DNA of 64,000 nt, taken from NCBI RefSeq assembly GCF_014333445.1, contig NZ_JACRYU010000005.1, positions 40,355 to 104,354 of the forward strand. Direction: 5' to 3'. The stretch's first letter is position 1, and every line of letters starts with the position of its first letter. The stretch comes from Terrisporobacter mayombei (GTDB lineage: Bacteria; Bacillota; Clostridia; Peptostreptococcales; Peptostreptococcaceae). Shown here one piece after another: positions 27,766 through 36,701 of this stretch. The notes beneath the pieces were generated by a model, which saw only the letters and a program-made list of their open reading frames with translations, did no database searches and was not told where the DNA came from. The position numbers and the translations under genes are program-made.

Positions 27766-28566
27766 ATGAAGTATGAAAAATGGGATGAAGTATTAGCTCC
27801 TTATGAACATGCCGTTCAAGAACTAAAGGTGAAATTTAAAAATATAAGACAAGAGTTTCTTACAAAAGGTGAGTATTCTCCTATTGAATTCGTAACAGGT
27901 AGAACAAAAAAAATCTCATCTATAATATCAAAAGCAAATAGATTGGATGCTGAAGATATTGAAAAAGAAATTGAAGATATAGCAGGAATAAGAATAATGT
28001 GTCAATTCGTTGAAGATATTTACACATTAGTAGATTTAATTAAAGCTAGAACAGATATGACTGTAATATATGAAAAAGACTATATTACTAATTTTAAAGA
28101 GAGTGGTTATAGAAGTTACCATGTTATAATTAACTATCCTATAAACTCTATAGCAGGATATAAAGAAATAATCTGTGAAATTCAAATAAGAACATTAGCA
28201 ATGAACTTTTGGGCTACTATAGAACATTCTTTAAAATATAAATATGAACATTACATACCAGAAGATGTTGCTGTGAGACTTAGAAGAGCTGCAGATGCTG
28301 CTTTCTTATTAGATCAAGAAATGAGTGAAATAAGGGAAGAGATTATGAAGGCTCAAGTAATGTTTCAGGCAAAATCTATAACAATAAGAGAAGTTTTAGC
28401 AATGATACAAGAATTATATGACTTAGGGGAAATTAGTAGAGCAATAAATTATCAAAGAAGACTTGATAGAATTGATAGTCAAAAAGATATAAAAGAAATC
28501 GAAGCTTTGAAGAAGGAAGTTGAAGAAATATTACAGTACTATAAAGGTACAAGAATAGATTATTAA
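27766..28566 (+). CDS. relQ: Small alarmone synthetase, RelQ/YjbM type
   Basis: Single-domain (p)ppGpp synthetase: transfers pyrophosphate from ATP to GDP or GTP without a hydrolase domain. About 266 residues. Synthetase motifs are clear: FVTGRTKKISSIISK (about 43-57), DIAGIRIMCQFVEDIY (about 72-87), ESGYRSYHVII and EIQIRTLAMNFWATIEHSL (about 135-153), with the C-terminal helical tail that supports tetramer formation in RelQ. ATG at 27766 is preferred over an in-frame GTG nine bases upstream. A terminator follows at once. Confidence 0.94.
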   Translation: MKYEKWDEVLAPYEHAVQELKVKFKNIRQEFLTKGEYSPIEFVTGRTKKISSIISKANRLDAEDIEKEIEDIAGIRIMCQFVEDIYTLVDLIKARTDMTVIYEKDYITNFKESGYRSYHVIINYPINSIAGYKEIICEIQIRTLAMNFWATIEHSLKYKYEHYIPEDVAVRLRRAADAAFLLDQEMSEIREEIMKAQVMFQAKSITIREVLAMIQELYDLGEISRAINYQRRLDRIDSQKDIKEIEALKKEVEEILQYYKGTRIDY

Positions 28567-28571
28567 TGGGG

Positions 28572-28602
28572 GCTGTCTTAATAAATTTAAGGCAGCTTTT
28601 TG
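28572..28602 (+). terminator. Terminator of relQ
   Basis: 10-bp stem (GCTGTCTTAA with TTAAGGCAGC, one T-G pair), six-... base loop and five T, a few bases after the relQ stop and before the next ribosome site. Confidence 0.88.
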
Positions 28603-28622
28603 TTAATAGGGAGGATGTAAGT

Positions 28623-29315
28623 ATGAGTTTATATGCGATAGGTGATCTCCATTTTGCCACATCAGTGAACAAGCCTATGGATATATTTGGAGGAAATTGG
28701 GACAATCACCAAAACAAAATAATAGATAATTGGAAAGAAATTATAACTGAAGATGATACAGTATTAGTGCTTGGAGATACATCTTGGGGTATGAACATGA
28801 GCGAAGCAAAAGAAGATCTCGATATAATAAATAATCTTCCAGGTCATAAAGTTTTTATAAAGGGAAATCATGATTTTTGGTGGTCTTCTCTTAGTAAACT
28901 AAAAAAAACGTATGGCGAGATGACATTTTTACAAAATAGCTTTTACAAATATGGAAGCTTAGGTATATGTGGAAGTAGAGGATGGCTTTGTCCAAATGAA
29001 GTTAAATTTGATGAAGATGATGAGAAAATATATAAAAGAGAAATATTAAGATTAAAGATGTCATTAGATTCAGCTATTAAAGCTGGATGTGAAGAATTAA
29101 TGGTTATAACTCATTATCCACCAACAAATGATAAGTTAGAGGAATCAGAGTTCACAAAATTATATGAACAATATAACGTGAAGAAGGTTATATATGGTCA
29201 TTTACATGGACAAGAATCTTTTGATATGGGTCTTAAAGGTGTGAGGAATAATATAGAATATATTTTGGCATCATGTGACTATATAGATTTTAAACCTATA
29301 AAAATAATAGAGTAA
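28623..29315 (+). CDS. Calcineurin-type metallophosphoesterase
   Basis: Cytoplasmic phosphoesterase, about 230 residues, substrate unknown. All family blocks are visible: YAIGDLHF (residues 4-11), LVLGDTSWG (GD block), IKGNHDFWW (GNHD near residue 81), ITHYPP and IYGHLHG. ATG at 28623 is chosen since it follows GGGAGG and starts at the conserved N terminus. An upstream in-frame ATG at 28566 would place the relQ terminator inside the gene. Confidence 0.92.
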   Translation: MSLYAIGDLHFATSVNKPMDIFGGNWDNHQNKIIDNWKEIITEDDTVLVLGDTSWGMNMSEAKEDLDIINNLPGHKVFIKGNHDFWWSSLSKLKKTYGEMTFLQNSFYKYGSLGICGSRGWLCPNEVKFDEDDEKIYKREILRLKMSLDSAIKAGCEELMVITHYPPTNDKLEESEFTKLYEQYNVKKVIYGHLHGQESFDMGLKGVRNNIEYILASCDYIDFKPIKIIE

Positions 29316-29413
29316 GAATTAATAAAAATGTAAATACTATTAAACATAATGTGTAAGAATTAAAAGTGGGGAATATTGGGAATTTTATTTATTTTACAAA
29401 GGAGTGTTAATAA

Positions 29414-30106
29414 ATGAGATGGATATTAGTATTTATACTTTTATATCTTATACCACTGACGGTGCTCTTCAAAAACTATAAAATTTTTAAACGAGCATGT
29501 ATTTATGGAAGTATTTATATTGTTTTAGCCACTACAATATTAATAAGTAATATGTATTTAAGCGGAATAAGAACTATAGAAGAAACCCTAGATTATGAGA
29601 ATGATTTAGTTTTAGAAACATATTTAGACTTATATGAATCGAATAATGTAACACAAGAAAAATCTTCAAAATGCTTAGATTTACAAAAAATAGATGAATT
29701 TAAAAAAGATATATATTCTATTGAAAGGGTGGCATTGATTCCTATGAGAGATTGCCTTCCTTACACACATAATTTGCAGAAAAGTATATCTGACTTAACT
29801 AGGATTAAGAATGATGTTGTTTATGCAGGGGAAATGTGCAAAAGTGTAGTGAAAGTTTATGATGAAATGGAAGTACCTATACTCTCTAATGAAGAATACA
29901 TAAAAGTCTTAGATGCAGCTAGATTAAATGTTAAAAAGGCTTACGAGCTGAGAACTCTGGCTATGGAGAATTCAATTATGTTGATTGATACGAAGAATCC
30001 AATCTATATTAATAAAATTAATGAATATCTAAAATCATCAGATAGAGAAATCTGTAGTTTCAAAGAAAAAATAGAAGATTTAAAATTAAAGATAAATGAT
30101 AAATAA
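29414..30106 (+). CDS. Membrane-anchored protein of unknown function
   Basis: 230 residues. Two N-terminal membrane segments (about 2-19 and 30-48) are followed by a soluble, mainly helical domain of about 175 residues with scattered cysteines (SSKCLDLQK, MRDCLPYTHN, AGEMCKSV, REICSFKEK). No known domain recognised. ATG follows AAAGGAG; a terminator lies after the stop, so it is its own unit. Confidence 0.75.
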   Translation: MRWILVFILLYLIPLTVLFKNYKIFKRACIYGSIYIVLATTILISNMYLSGIRTIEETLDYENDLVLETYLDLYESNNVTQEKSSKCLDLQKIDEFKKDIYSIERVALIPMRDCLPYTHNLQKSISDLTRIKNDVVYAGEMCKSVVKVYDEMEVPILSNEEYIKVLDAARLNVKKAYELRTLAMENSIMLIDTKNPIYINKINEYLKSSDREICSFKEKIEDLKLKINDK

Positions 30107-30133
30107 ACTTTAATATAATTTAAAGTATTTATG

Positions 30134-30164
30134 AAGATGGTATCCAAAGGTTACCATCTTTTTG
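30134..30164 (+). terminator. Terminator of the 29414 gene
   Basis: 9-bp stem (AAGATGGTA / TACCATCTT) followed by TTTTT. Confidence 0.9.
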
Positions 30165-30323
30165 TATAAAGTAATATATTTACAATTTAATACTATACAC
30201 TTAGAATATAAATAATTAGAATATGTATTGTAGAGAAATAATAATATTATTAGGTATGTTTTTGATTTGAATTTGTTTATATGATATAATTATTTTTACT
30301 TATTTAGAAGGAGGCGGGAGATT

Positions 30324-30809
30324 ATGATACAGCTTAAATTAAAGAATAAAAAGGGCCAATTTAATGTTAGTAGTAAAGAAGTAAAAGACATATTAGAAAT
30401 TAGGTCAGATATAGATTTAGTACAAGATATATCAAACACTACTAATCAGGCGAATATAATGGTATTTGACTGCAAACTATCTGAAAGTATATTTTCAAAA
30501 GAATTAGCTATGCAGCTTATAGAAGAATCATCTGGAGAGTTAGATGAATCATTTTTTGATTTATTCTTTGAAGATGTAAAAGCCTTCTTAAAAGATACTA
30601 CAGATGAGATAGAAGAAGAGTTACAAGAGTTATACCTAGTTGATAATATTAGATGTTGCTTTGATATATATAGTATTAATGATGAATTCACAGATTTTAA
30701 ATTTGTATTTGTTGTTAGCTTTAAAGATATAAGTATAGCTAATTTAGAGAATCTAGCTAAAATAGTATCTAAAAGACAATTAATAGGAGCATCTAAATTT
30801 TATTGTTAA
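30324..30809 (+). CDS. Hypothetical protein, 161 residues
   Basis: Soluble alpha/beta protein with an acidic centre (FFEDVKAFLKDTTDEIEEEL) and a C-terminal half with beta strands (DFKFVFVVSFKDISIANL). No domain recognised. ATG follows GGAGGCGGGAG and a terminator lies just after it. Stands alone. Confidence 0.75.
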   Translation: MIQLKLKNKKGQFNVSSKEVKDILEIRSDIDLVQDISNTTNQANIMVFDCKLSESIFSKELAMQLIEESSGELDESFFDLFFEDVKAFLKDTTDEIEEELQELYLVDNIRCCFDIYSINDEFTDFKFVFVVSFKDISIANLENLAKIVSKRQLIGASKFYC

Positions 30810-30830
30810 GAATTAATATATAAATTATAT

Positions 30831-30859
30831 CACAACTATATTATTTAGTTGTGTTTTTT
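30831..30859 (+). terminator. Terminator of the 30324 gene
   Basis: 8-bp stem (CACAACTA / TAGTTGTG) with an AT loop, then TTTTTT. Confidence 0.88.
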
Positions 30860-30922
30860 AATTATAAGGAAATTATGCTTTATCTGATTTGTAGATAAAT
30901 ATAATTTTCAACCTGTTAGCTT

Positions 30923-30965
30923 GACCAACGGGCGAAGCCGTTGGCCACATGAGTGAAGCGAATTT
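30923..30965 (+). repeat. REP-like hairpin with GAGTGAAGCGAAT tail
   Basis: CCAACGG-GCGAAG-CCGTTGG forms a 7-bp stem with a six-base loop, much richer in GC than its surroundings, followed by TGAGTGAAGCGAATTT (30950-30965). That 16-mer matches 15 of 16 bases within the cobalamin riboswitch insert at 18631-18646. Confidence 0.6.
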
Positions 30966-31341
30966 TTTAATTTCATAGGATTAAGTGAAATATTATGAAC
31001 AATGTTATAATAATTGTTAAAAAAATAATAAATTCTTAGTAAACTTTATGATTAATATAAATAGAAATTTATAATCAAATTGTACATATAAATTCAATCT
31101 CATATTGTTGATATGCCTATTGACAATATAAGAATAAGTTACTACTATTTACTTATAAAATATATTAAATATTTTATATATATTAACTTAATTAGTTTAA
31201 TTTATAAACCAATAAATTTTATAATATACAAAGCTTAATTGTAGCAATATAGGCAGCATAGATAAGATGTAATCATAATCCATATTAAATACTAGTTAAT
31301 ATTTTAATTATGTTAAAAAAATATTTTAAGGGGGAAGTAAT

Positions 31342-32136
31342 ATGGAAAAAAGATTTTTAGTGCCTAAGGAAATTGCGAATGCAACTATTAATGCAGGTAT
31401 AACAAAAGGAAACATAAAAACTAAGAATGCAATTGTTTTAGGTATACTAGCAGGTATTTTTATTGGTTTTGGTGGACTAGCAAGCTCAATAATATCTCAA
31501 ACATTAGGAGGTATTGATGCTGGTTTAGCTAAATTTGCAGGTGCAGCGGTTTTCCCAGTTGGACTTATGTTAGTGGTAATAGCAGGTGCAGAGTTATTTA
31601 CAGGTAATAACTTAATGGTATTGGCATATTTAAATAAGAAAATTAACTCTAAGCAATTATTTAGAAATTGGGCACTTGTATGGGTTGCTAATTTAATAGG
31701 TTCATTGCTACTTGTACTTATAGTTTATTGGTCGGGATTATTAGTTGGCGATGCTGGTGCCAAAGCTATTTCAACTGCTGAATCAAAAGCTACATTAACT
31801 ATAGGAGCAATGTTTACAAGAGCTATTCTGTGTAATATTATGGTTGTTTTAGCTGTATGGATAGCAACATCTGCACAAGATATAGTATCTAAAATATTTG
31901 CATGCTGGTTCCCAATAATGTTATTTGTTCTTTGTGGATTCGAGCATAGTGTTGCAAATATGTTTTTTATTCCAATGGGAATGGTACTTGGTGCTAATGT
32001 TACTATGACTCAATGTGTAACTAATATAATTGTTGTAACTTTGGGGAACATAGTAGGTGGAGCTCTTTTTATTCCATTTATGTATCACCATGCATATCTT
32101 GCAGATGATAAAAAAATTGAAGAAGCTAAAAATTAA
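31342..32136 (+). CDS. Formate/nitrite transporter family channel
   Basis: Integral membrane channel of the FocA/NirC/HSC family for formate, nitrite or hydrosulphide. 264 residues with six hydrophobic segments. Family features: GLASSIISQTLGG in the first part, AGAELFTGNNLMVLAY (about 86-101), the CNIMVVLAVW and GFEHSVANMFFIPMG (about 205-219) segments with the conserved pore histidine. Substrate cannot be decided from sequence; the hcp island in the same window would fit nitrite, but formate is equally plausible. ATG follows AGGGGGAAG. Monocistronic. Confidence 0.92.
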   Translation: MEKRFLVPKEIANATINAGITKGNIKTKNAIVLGILAGIFIGFGGLASSIISQTLGGIDAGLAKFAGAAVFPVGLMLVVIAGAELFTGNNLMVLAYLNKKINSKQLFRNWALVWVANLIGSLLLVLIVYWSGLLVGDAGAKAISTAESKATLTIGAMFTRAILCNIMVVLAVWIATSAQDIVSKIFACWFPIMLFVLCGFEHSVANMFFIPMGMVLGANVTMTQCVTNIIVVTLGNIVGGALFIPFMYHHAYLADDKKIEEAKN

Positions 32137-32533
32137 TTATGAGATTTGATTTTATTTATATATTAGGGATACTATAAAATGATTTTATAGTATTTTTTTT
32201 GTTTATAGAAATTACAATTTAAAATGAAACAATAAATATAATCATAATAACTATATAAAAATAATATGTTTTTAATTAACAGTGAAGAAAGATGTAAATG
32301 GATTGGAGTATATAATTATTCTATATCTATCATTTGTCAATATTAAATATTAAATTTTGATTAAATATTATAAAGATATATGGTAAAATCATTTTATGAT
32401 TAAAATTTATCCTTTTTTAAGGAATGGCATATACTAAAAGTAAATATTTAAACTCGCATTTTAATTATCGTAAAACTTTTATGATATAAAGTAAGAAATT
32501 TTAATAATGTGAATGATATGGGAGGAAAATATA
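32137..32533 (+). other. Gene-free stretch upstream of murB
   Basis: About 400 AT-rich bases with the terminator of the channel gene at its left end. No gene, riboswitch or clear operator recognised. Confidence 0.6.
32169..32200 (+). terminator. Terminator of the formate/nitrite channel gene
   Basis: 12-bp stem (ATACTATAAAAT / ATTTTATAGTAT) and a long T tract. Confidence 0.9.
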
Positions 32534-33448
32534 ATGAATAATGAATTTATATATACAGAATTATTAAACATATTGGATGAAGAAAGCATAAAGGTTAATG
32601 AACCGATGAAAAAACATATATCTTTTAAAGTTGGTGGACCGGCAGATTTTTTAGTAAAACCTAAAACTGAAGAAGAGTTAAGTAAAGTAATTAAATTTGC
32701 TAATGAGCAAAGTATACCATATTTGATAGTAGGAAATGGATCAAATCTCCTAGTGAAAGATGGAGGAATAAGAGGCATAGTAATAAAATTAGCAGACAAC
32801 TTTAATAAATTCGAAATAGAAGGAAATATAATAAAAGCTCAATGTGGTGCATTGCTATCTATATTAGGAAGAAATGCTATGAAAAGTTCTTTAACAGGAA
32901 TCGAATTTGCAGCAGGTATACCAGGAACTCTTGGTGGAGCTTTAGCTATGAATGCAGGTGCTTACGGTGGAGAGATGAAAGATGTTGTTAAAAGTGTAAG
33001 ACTTATGGATAGTGACGGTAATATATTTGAATTATCTAATGAAGAAATGGAATTTTCATATAGAAGAAGTATATTATCAAGAAGTAATTATATAGTTTTA
33101 TCAGCAGTGATAGGATTAAAACCAGGGAATCAAGATGAGATAAAAGAAGAAATGGCTGATTATGCAAATAGAAGAACAACAAAACAGCCTTTAAATTTTC
33201 CAAGTGCAGGTAGTACGTTTAAAAGACCAGAAGGACATTTTGCTGCGAAGTTAATAGATGATTGTGGATTAAGAGGATTATCTTTGAGAGGAGCTCAAGT
33301 TTCTGATAAGCACTGTGGATTTGTAATTAATTCTGGTGGAGCAAATTCAAAAGATATTTTAGATTTAATGTATGTTGTAAAAAGCACAGTAAATGCAAAA
33401 TTTGGTATAATGTTAGAAGAAGAAGTAAAAATTCTTGGAGAGGATTAA
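32534..33448 (+). CDS. murB: UDP-N-acetylenolpyruvoylglucosamine reductase
   Basis: FAD enzyme that reduces UDP-GlcNAc-enolpyruvate to UDP-MurNAc, the second committed step of peptidoglycan synthesis. About 304 residues (type II MurB). FAD-binding VGNGSNLLV near residue 63, GIPGTLGGALAMNAGAYGGE near 121, SYRRSIL and the proton-donor serine region PSAGSTFKRPEG (about 222-233). ATG at 32534 follows GGGAGG. First gene of the block murB-PHP-rapZ-yvcK-nudix-whiA, which links wall synthesis and division in Firmicutes. Confidence 0.96.
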   Translation: MNNEFIYTELLNILDEESIKVNEPMKKHISFKVGGPADFLVKPKTEEELSKVIKFANEQSIPYLIVGNGSNLLVKDGGIRGIVIKLADNFNKFEIEGNIIKAQCGALLSILGRNAMKSSLTGIEFAAGIPGTLGGALAMNAGAYGGEMKDVVKSVRLMDSDGNIFELSNEEMEFSYRRSILSRSNYIVLSAVIGLKPGNQDEIKEEMADYANRRTTKQPLNFPSAGSTFKRPEGHFAAKLIDDCGLRGLSLRGAQVSDKHCGFVINSGGANSKDILDLMYVVKSTVNAKFGIMLEEEVKILGED

Positions 33449-33451
33449 TCT

Positions 33452-34168
33452 ATGAAAATCTTAGCTGACTACCATACTCATACTAAGTATAGTCATGGAA
33501 AAGGAACAATTGAAGAAAATGTTAAGGTAGCTATTTCAAGGGGAATTGAAGTTTTAGGAATATCTGATCATGGCTATCAGCATTTAACTTACGGTATAAA
33601 AAAAGATGATATTTTTAAAATGAGAGAAGAAGTTGACTATCTTAATGAAAAGTATAATAATCAAATTAAAATTTTGCTTGGGGTAGAATGTAATATATTA
33701 GATGAGAAAGGTAACATAGACATTAATGAAAAAATGAGAGATGTATTAGACTATGTTATGGCTGGATATCACTTTGGTTCTATGCCTAGAAATATAAAAG
33801 GTTTATTCAATCATGCTGATAATTATATTTTTAAGTCAAAGAAATCTAAAGATTACAATACATTGGCAGTTATAAATGCTATGAAAAATAATGATATTTT
33901 TGTTATTACACACCCAGGAGATAAAGGTGATGTATATATAGAAGAAATTGCTAAGGTAGCAAAAGAAACTGGAACTAGATTAGAAATAAACAGTAGTCAT
34001 AGATTTTTGAATCCAAGTCAACTTAAAGAAATTAAACATATAGGTAATACTTTTATAGTTGGTTCTGATGCACATATTTCTGAAAATGTAGGAAACTTTA
34101 CAAAAGCATTAGAAACTATAAGAGAATCAAATATTGATTTATCACTAATCGAAAATATTAAATTTTAA
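33452..34168 (+). CDS. PHP-domain phosphoesterase
   Basis: Metal-dependent hydrolase of the PHP superfamily (histidinol-phosphatase-like/YcdX type), substrate unknown. 238 residues. Metal-binding blocks: DYHTHTKYSHGKG (residues 5-17), ISDHGYQH near residue 37, HPGDKGD near 151 and the C-terminal GSDAHISENVG. Only 3 bases after murB and 19 bases before rapZ, so co-transcribed. Confidence 0.9.
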   Translation: MKILADYHTHTKYSHGKGTIEENVKVAISRGIEVLGISDHGYQHLTYGIKKDDIFKMREEVDYLNEKYNNQIKILLGVECNILDEKGNIDINEKMRDVLDYVMAGYHFGSMPRNIKGLFNHADNYIFKSKKSKDYNTLAVINAMKNNDIFVITHPGDKGDVYIEEIAKVAKETGTRLEINSSHRFLNPSQLKEIKHIGNTFIVGSDAHISENVGNFTKALETIRESNIDLSLIENIKF

Positions 34169-34187
34169 ATAAAGAGGGAGTTTATAG

Positions 34188-35045
34188 ATGAAATTTATAA
34201 TCGTTACTGGACTTTCTGGATCAGGTAAAAGTGAAGCTATGAGGTCTTTAGAAGATATGGGATTTTATTGTGTAGATAACTTACCACCTACTTTAATTCC
34301 TAAATTTGCTGAACTATGCTATCAGTCAAATTCAACTATAGATAAGGTGGCATTAGGAATTGATGTAAGGGGGAGAAAGTTTTTTGAAGCATTACATGAA
34401 AGTTTAAATGTGTTAAAAAAAGATAAATATCCTTTTGAAGTGCTGTATTTAGATTGCTCAGATGATATTCTATTAAAAAGATATAAAATGACAAGAAGAA
34501 ATCATCCATTAGCAATTAATAGACAAATACCAGAAGGTATAAAAATGGAGAAAACTATCTTAGAACCGTTAAAAGAAATTGCAGATTGCATAATTGATAC
34601 ATCTAATATGAAACCTAAAGATCTTAAAGAAGAAATAGGTAAAATATATTATGATGGAGAAACTAATAATAATTTAACTATTTCCGTTGTTTCTTTTGGA
34701 TTTAAACATGGAATACCTACAGATTCAGATCTAGTATTTGATGTTAGATTCTTACCAAACCCGTATTATGTAGAAGAATTAAGGGAAAAAACAGGTGAAG
34801 AACAATCAGTTAGAGATTATGTTATGAATTCTGAAATTAGCGCTAAGTTTTATGAAAAACTTTTAGATATGATTAACTTTTTAGTTCCTCAATATATAGA
34901 AGAAGGAAAGCATCATTTAGTTATAAGTATAGGATGTACAGGTGGAAGACATAGATCAGTTACAATAAGCAACCTTATAGGTGATGAGCTAATGAAACAA
35001 GGATATAGGGTAGTTAAGAAACATAGAGACTTTATGTTAAAATAA
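34188..35045 (+). CDS. rapZ: RNase adapter / nucleotide-binding protein RapZ (YvcJ)
   Basis: GTPase/ATPase-like protein; in enteric bacteria it guides RNase E to a GlcN-6-P synthase sRNA, in Bacillus (YvcJ) it affects competence. 285 residues. P-loop GLSGSGKS at residues 8-15, the YCVDNLPPTL segment near 29 and the C-terminal ISIGCTGGRHRSVTI motif near 246. ATG follows AGAGGGAG. Adjacent to yvcK as in most Firmicutes. Confidence 0.96.
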   Translation: MKFIIVTGLSGSGKSEAMRSLEDMGFYCVDNLPPTLIPKFAELCYQSNSTIDKVALGIDVRGRKFFEALHESLNVLKKDKYPFEVLYLDCSDDILLKRYKMTRRNHPLAINRQIPEGIKMEKTILEPLKEIADCIIDTSNMKPKDLKEEIGKIYYDGETNNNLTISVVSFGFKHGIPTDSDLVFDVRFLPNPYYVEELREKTGEEQSVRDYVMNSEISAKFYEKLLDMINFLVPQYIEEGKHHLVISIGCTGGRHRSVTISNLIGDELMKQGYRVVKKHRDFMLK

Positions 35046-35057
35046 GCGGAGGAAACT

Positions 35058-36149
35058 ATGAAATATTTATTTTATATTATAGATATCCTTGGAGTTTTTA
35101 CATTAGTTGCTGGAATAACACTTTTTGTAAAGGCTAAAAAACAAGCTAAAAAAAGATATCTTATGAGATCTAGTGAACCTGAAAATGTACGTGTAGTAGT
35201 AATAGGAGGTGGAACTGGTCAGTCAATTTTTTTAAGGGGATTGAAAAAGATAACTCCAAATATTACCGCTGTAGTTACTGTTGCTGATGATGGTGGAGGA
35301 TCAGGAGTATTAAGATCAGACCTGGGAATGCTACCTCCTGGAGATATAAGAAATTGTTTATTAGCTTTGGCTAATATAGAACCTACAATGCAAGAAGTCA
35401 TGCAGTATAGGTTTGAAGATGGAGGATTAAAGGGACAAAGCTTTGGCAATCTTTTTTTAGCAGCTATGAATGGATTATATGGTAATTTTGAAACAGCAGT
35501 TTATAAGCTAAGTGAAATATTTAATATAACTGGTAGGGTATTGCCAATTACGTTAGAAAGTATAGATTTAGTAGCTAAATTGTCAAATGGAAATACTATA
35601 AAAGGGGAATCAAAGATTCCTAAAGAAGTTAGAAAGCAAAAAAGTAAAATTGAGGAAGTGTATCTTGAACCTCAAGATGCGAAGCCTTTGGATGATGTTA
35701 TAAATTCTATTTATGAAGCTGATTTTGTAATTATGGGTCCAGGGAGTTTATATACAAGTATAATTCCTAACTTATTAGTAGAAGGCGTTGTGGAAGCTAT
35801 AAGGGAATCAAGCGCAACTAAAATATATATTCCAAATGTGATGACACAACCTGGAGAAACTGACAAATATAATGTATTGGATCATGTTAAAACTATTAAT
35901 AAACATACAAAGGATAATTTAATTGATTATATTATAGTTAATAACGAAATTATACCTAATTCAGTATTTGATAAATATAAAAAAGATGGTGCAGATCAGG
36001 TATTATTAGATAAACAACAGAGGGTTGATCTTAATAATATGGGTATAAAAATAATAGAAGGTGATTTATTAGAAATTAAGGATGATTATATTAGACATCA
36101 TGCGGATTCTATATGTGATATAATCAATCAAATTCCATATATGGTATAA
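35058..36149 (+). CDS. yvcK: YvcK/GlmR-family protein with N-terminal membrane anchor
   Basis: Gluconeogenesis-factor family protein; in Bacillus it binds UDP-GlcNAc and steers carbon to cell-wall synthesis. 363 residues, about 45 longer than soluble YvcK because of an N-terminal hydrophobic helix (about 2-26) ending in a basic patch (KAKKQAKKRY). The conserved domain then starts at VVVIGGGTGQSIFLRGLK (about 47), with TVADDGGGSGVLRSDLGMLP, GDIRNCLLAL and MGPGSLYTSIIPNLLV (about 231). Twelve bases after rapZ. Confidence 0.94.
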   Translation: MKYLFYIIDILGVFTLVAGITLFVKAKKQAKKRYLMRSSEPENVRVVVIGGGTGQSIFLRGLKKITPNITAVVTVADDGGGSGVLRSDLGMLPPGDIRNCLLALANIEPTMQEVMQYRFEDGGLKGQSFGNLFLAAMNGLYGNFETAVYKLSEIFNITGRVLPITLESIDLVAKLSNGNTIKGESKIPKEVRKQKSKIEEVYLEPQDAKPLDDVINSIYEADFVIMGPGSLYTSIIPNLLVEGVVEAIRESSATKIYIPNVMTQPGETDKYNVLDHVKTINKHTKDNLIDYIIVNNEIIPNSVFDKYKKDGADQVLLDKQQRVDLNNMGIKIIEGDLLEIKDDYIRHHADSICDIINQIPYMV

Positions 36150-36258
36150 TCAATGTTTTGGCACTAAGTCATGGTAATGACAAAGCAAGGTAAAAGAGGA
36201 TTTTAAAGTTTTATGTAGAAATCCTTATTATTATGTTAGTTTTAAGGAGTGAACATCT

Positions 36259-36684
36259 ATGAGAGAAGAAATTAGTGCCGGTGGGGTGGTGTTATTCGGA
36301 AATGCTATTCTTCTTCTGAGGAAGTTTAATGGTGATTGGGTATTACCAAAAGGGAAGGTAGAAGAAGGCGAGAATAATGAAGAAGCTGCATTAAGAGAAG
36401 TGTCAGAAGAAACAGGAGTAAAAGCTGAAACATTAAAATATCTTGGAGAAATACATTACACTTTTAAAGAAAACTGGGATGAAAATAGGTCAGTCCATAA
36501 AACGGTGTTTTGGTATTTGATGCAGGCAAAAAATATGGACACAATACCACAAAAAGAAGAAGGTTTTGTGGATGCTAAGTTTATTCATATAGATAGAGTA
36601 GTTGATTTAGCAAGATATGATGATGAAAAGGAAATTATCAAAGTAGCTTTAAAAGAAATTAAAAAACGATTAAAAAAGAGCTAG
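36259..36684 (+). CDS. Nudix hydrolase (YvcI position)
   Basis: Hydrolyses a nucleoside diphosphate linked to another group; the substrate is unknown. 141 residues, with the Nudix box starting at GKVEEGE (about residue 37) and including REVSEETG. The Bacillus cluster yvcI-yvcJ-yvcK-yvcL also includes a Nudix gene (yvcI), but upstream of yvcJ rather than, as here, between yvcK and whiA. ATG follows AAGGAG. Confidence 0.92.
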   Translation: MREEISAGGVVLFGNAILLLRKFNGDWVLPKGKVEEGENNEEAALREVSEETGVKAETLKYLGEIHYTFKENWDENRSVHKTVFWYLMQAKNMDTIPQKEEGFVDAKFIHIDRVVDLARYDDEKEIIKVALKEIKKRLKKS

Positions 36685-36701
36685 AAAAATAGGTGGTATA
36701 T

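Larger units (their letters stand above)
30810..31341 (+). other. Long gene-free stretch with a REP-like hairpin
   Basis: About 530 bases without a gene. From the left: terminator of the preceding gene, a GC-rich hairpin with a repeat tail (30923-30965), then AT-rich sequence leading to the ribosome site of the formate/nitrite channel gene. No riboswitch recognised. Confidence 0.65.
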
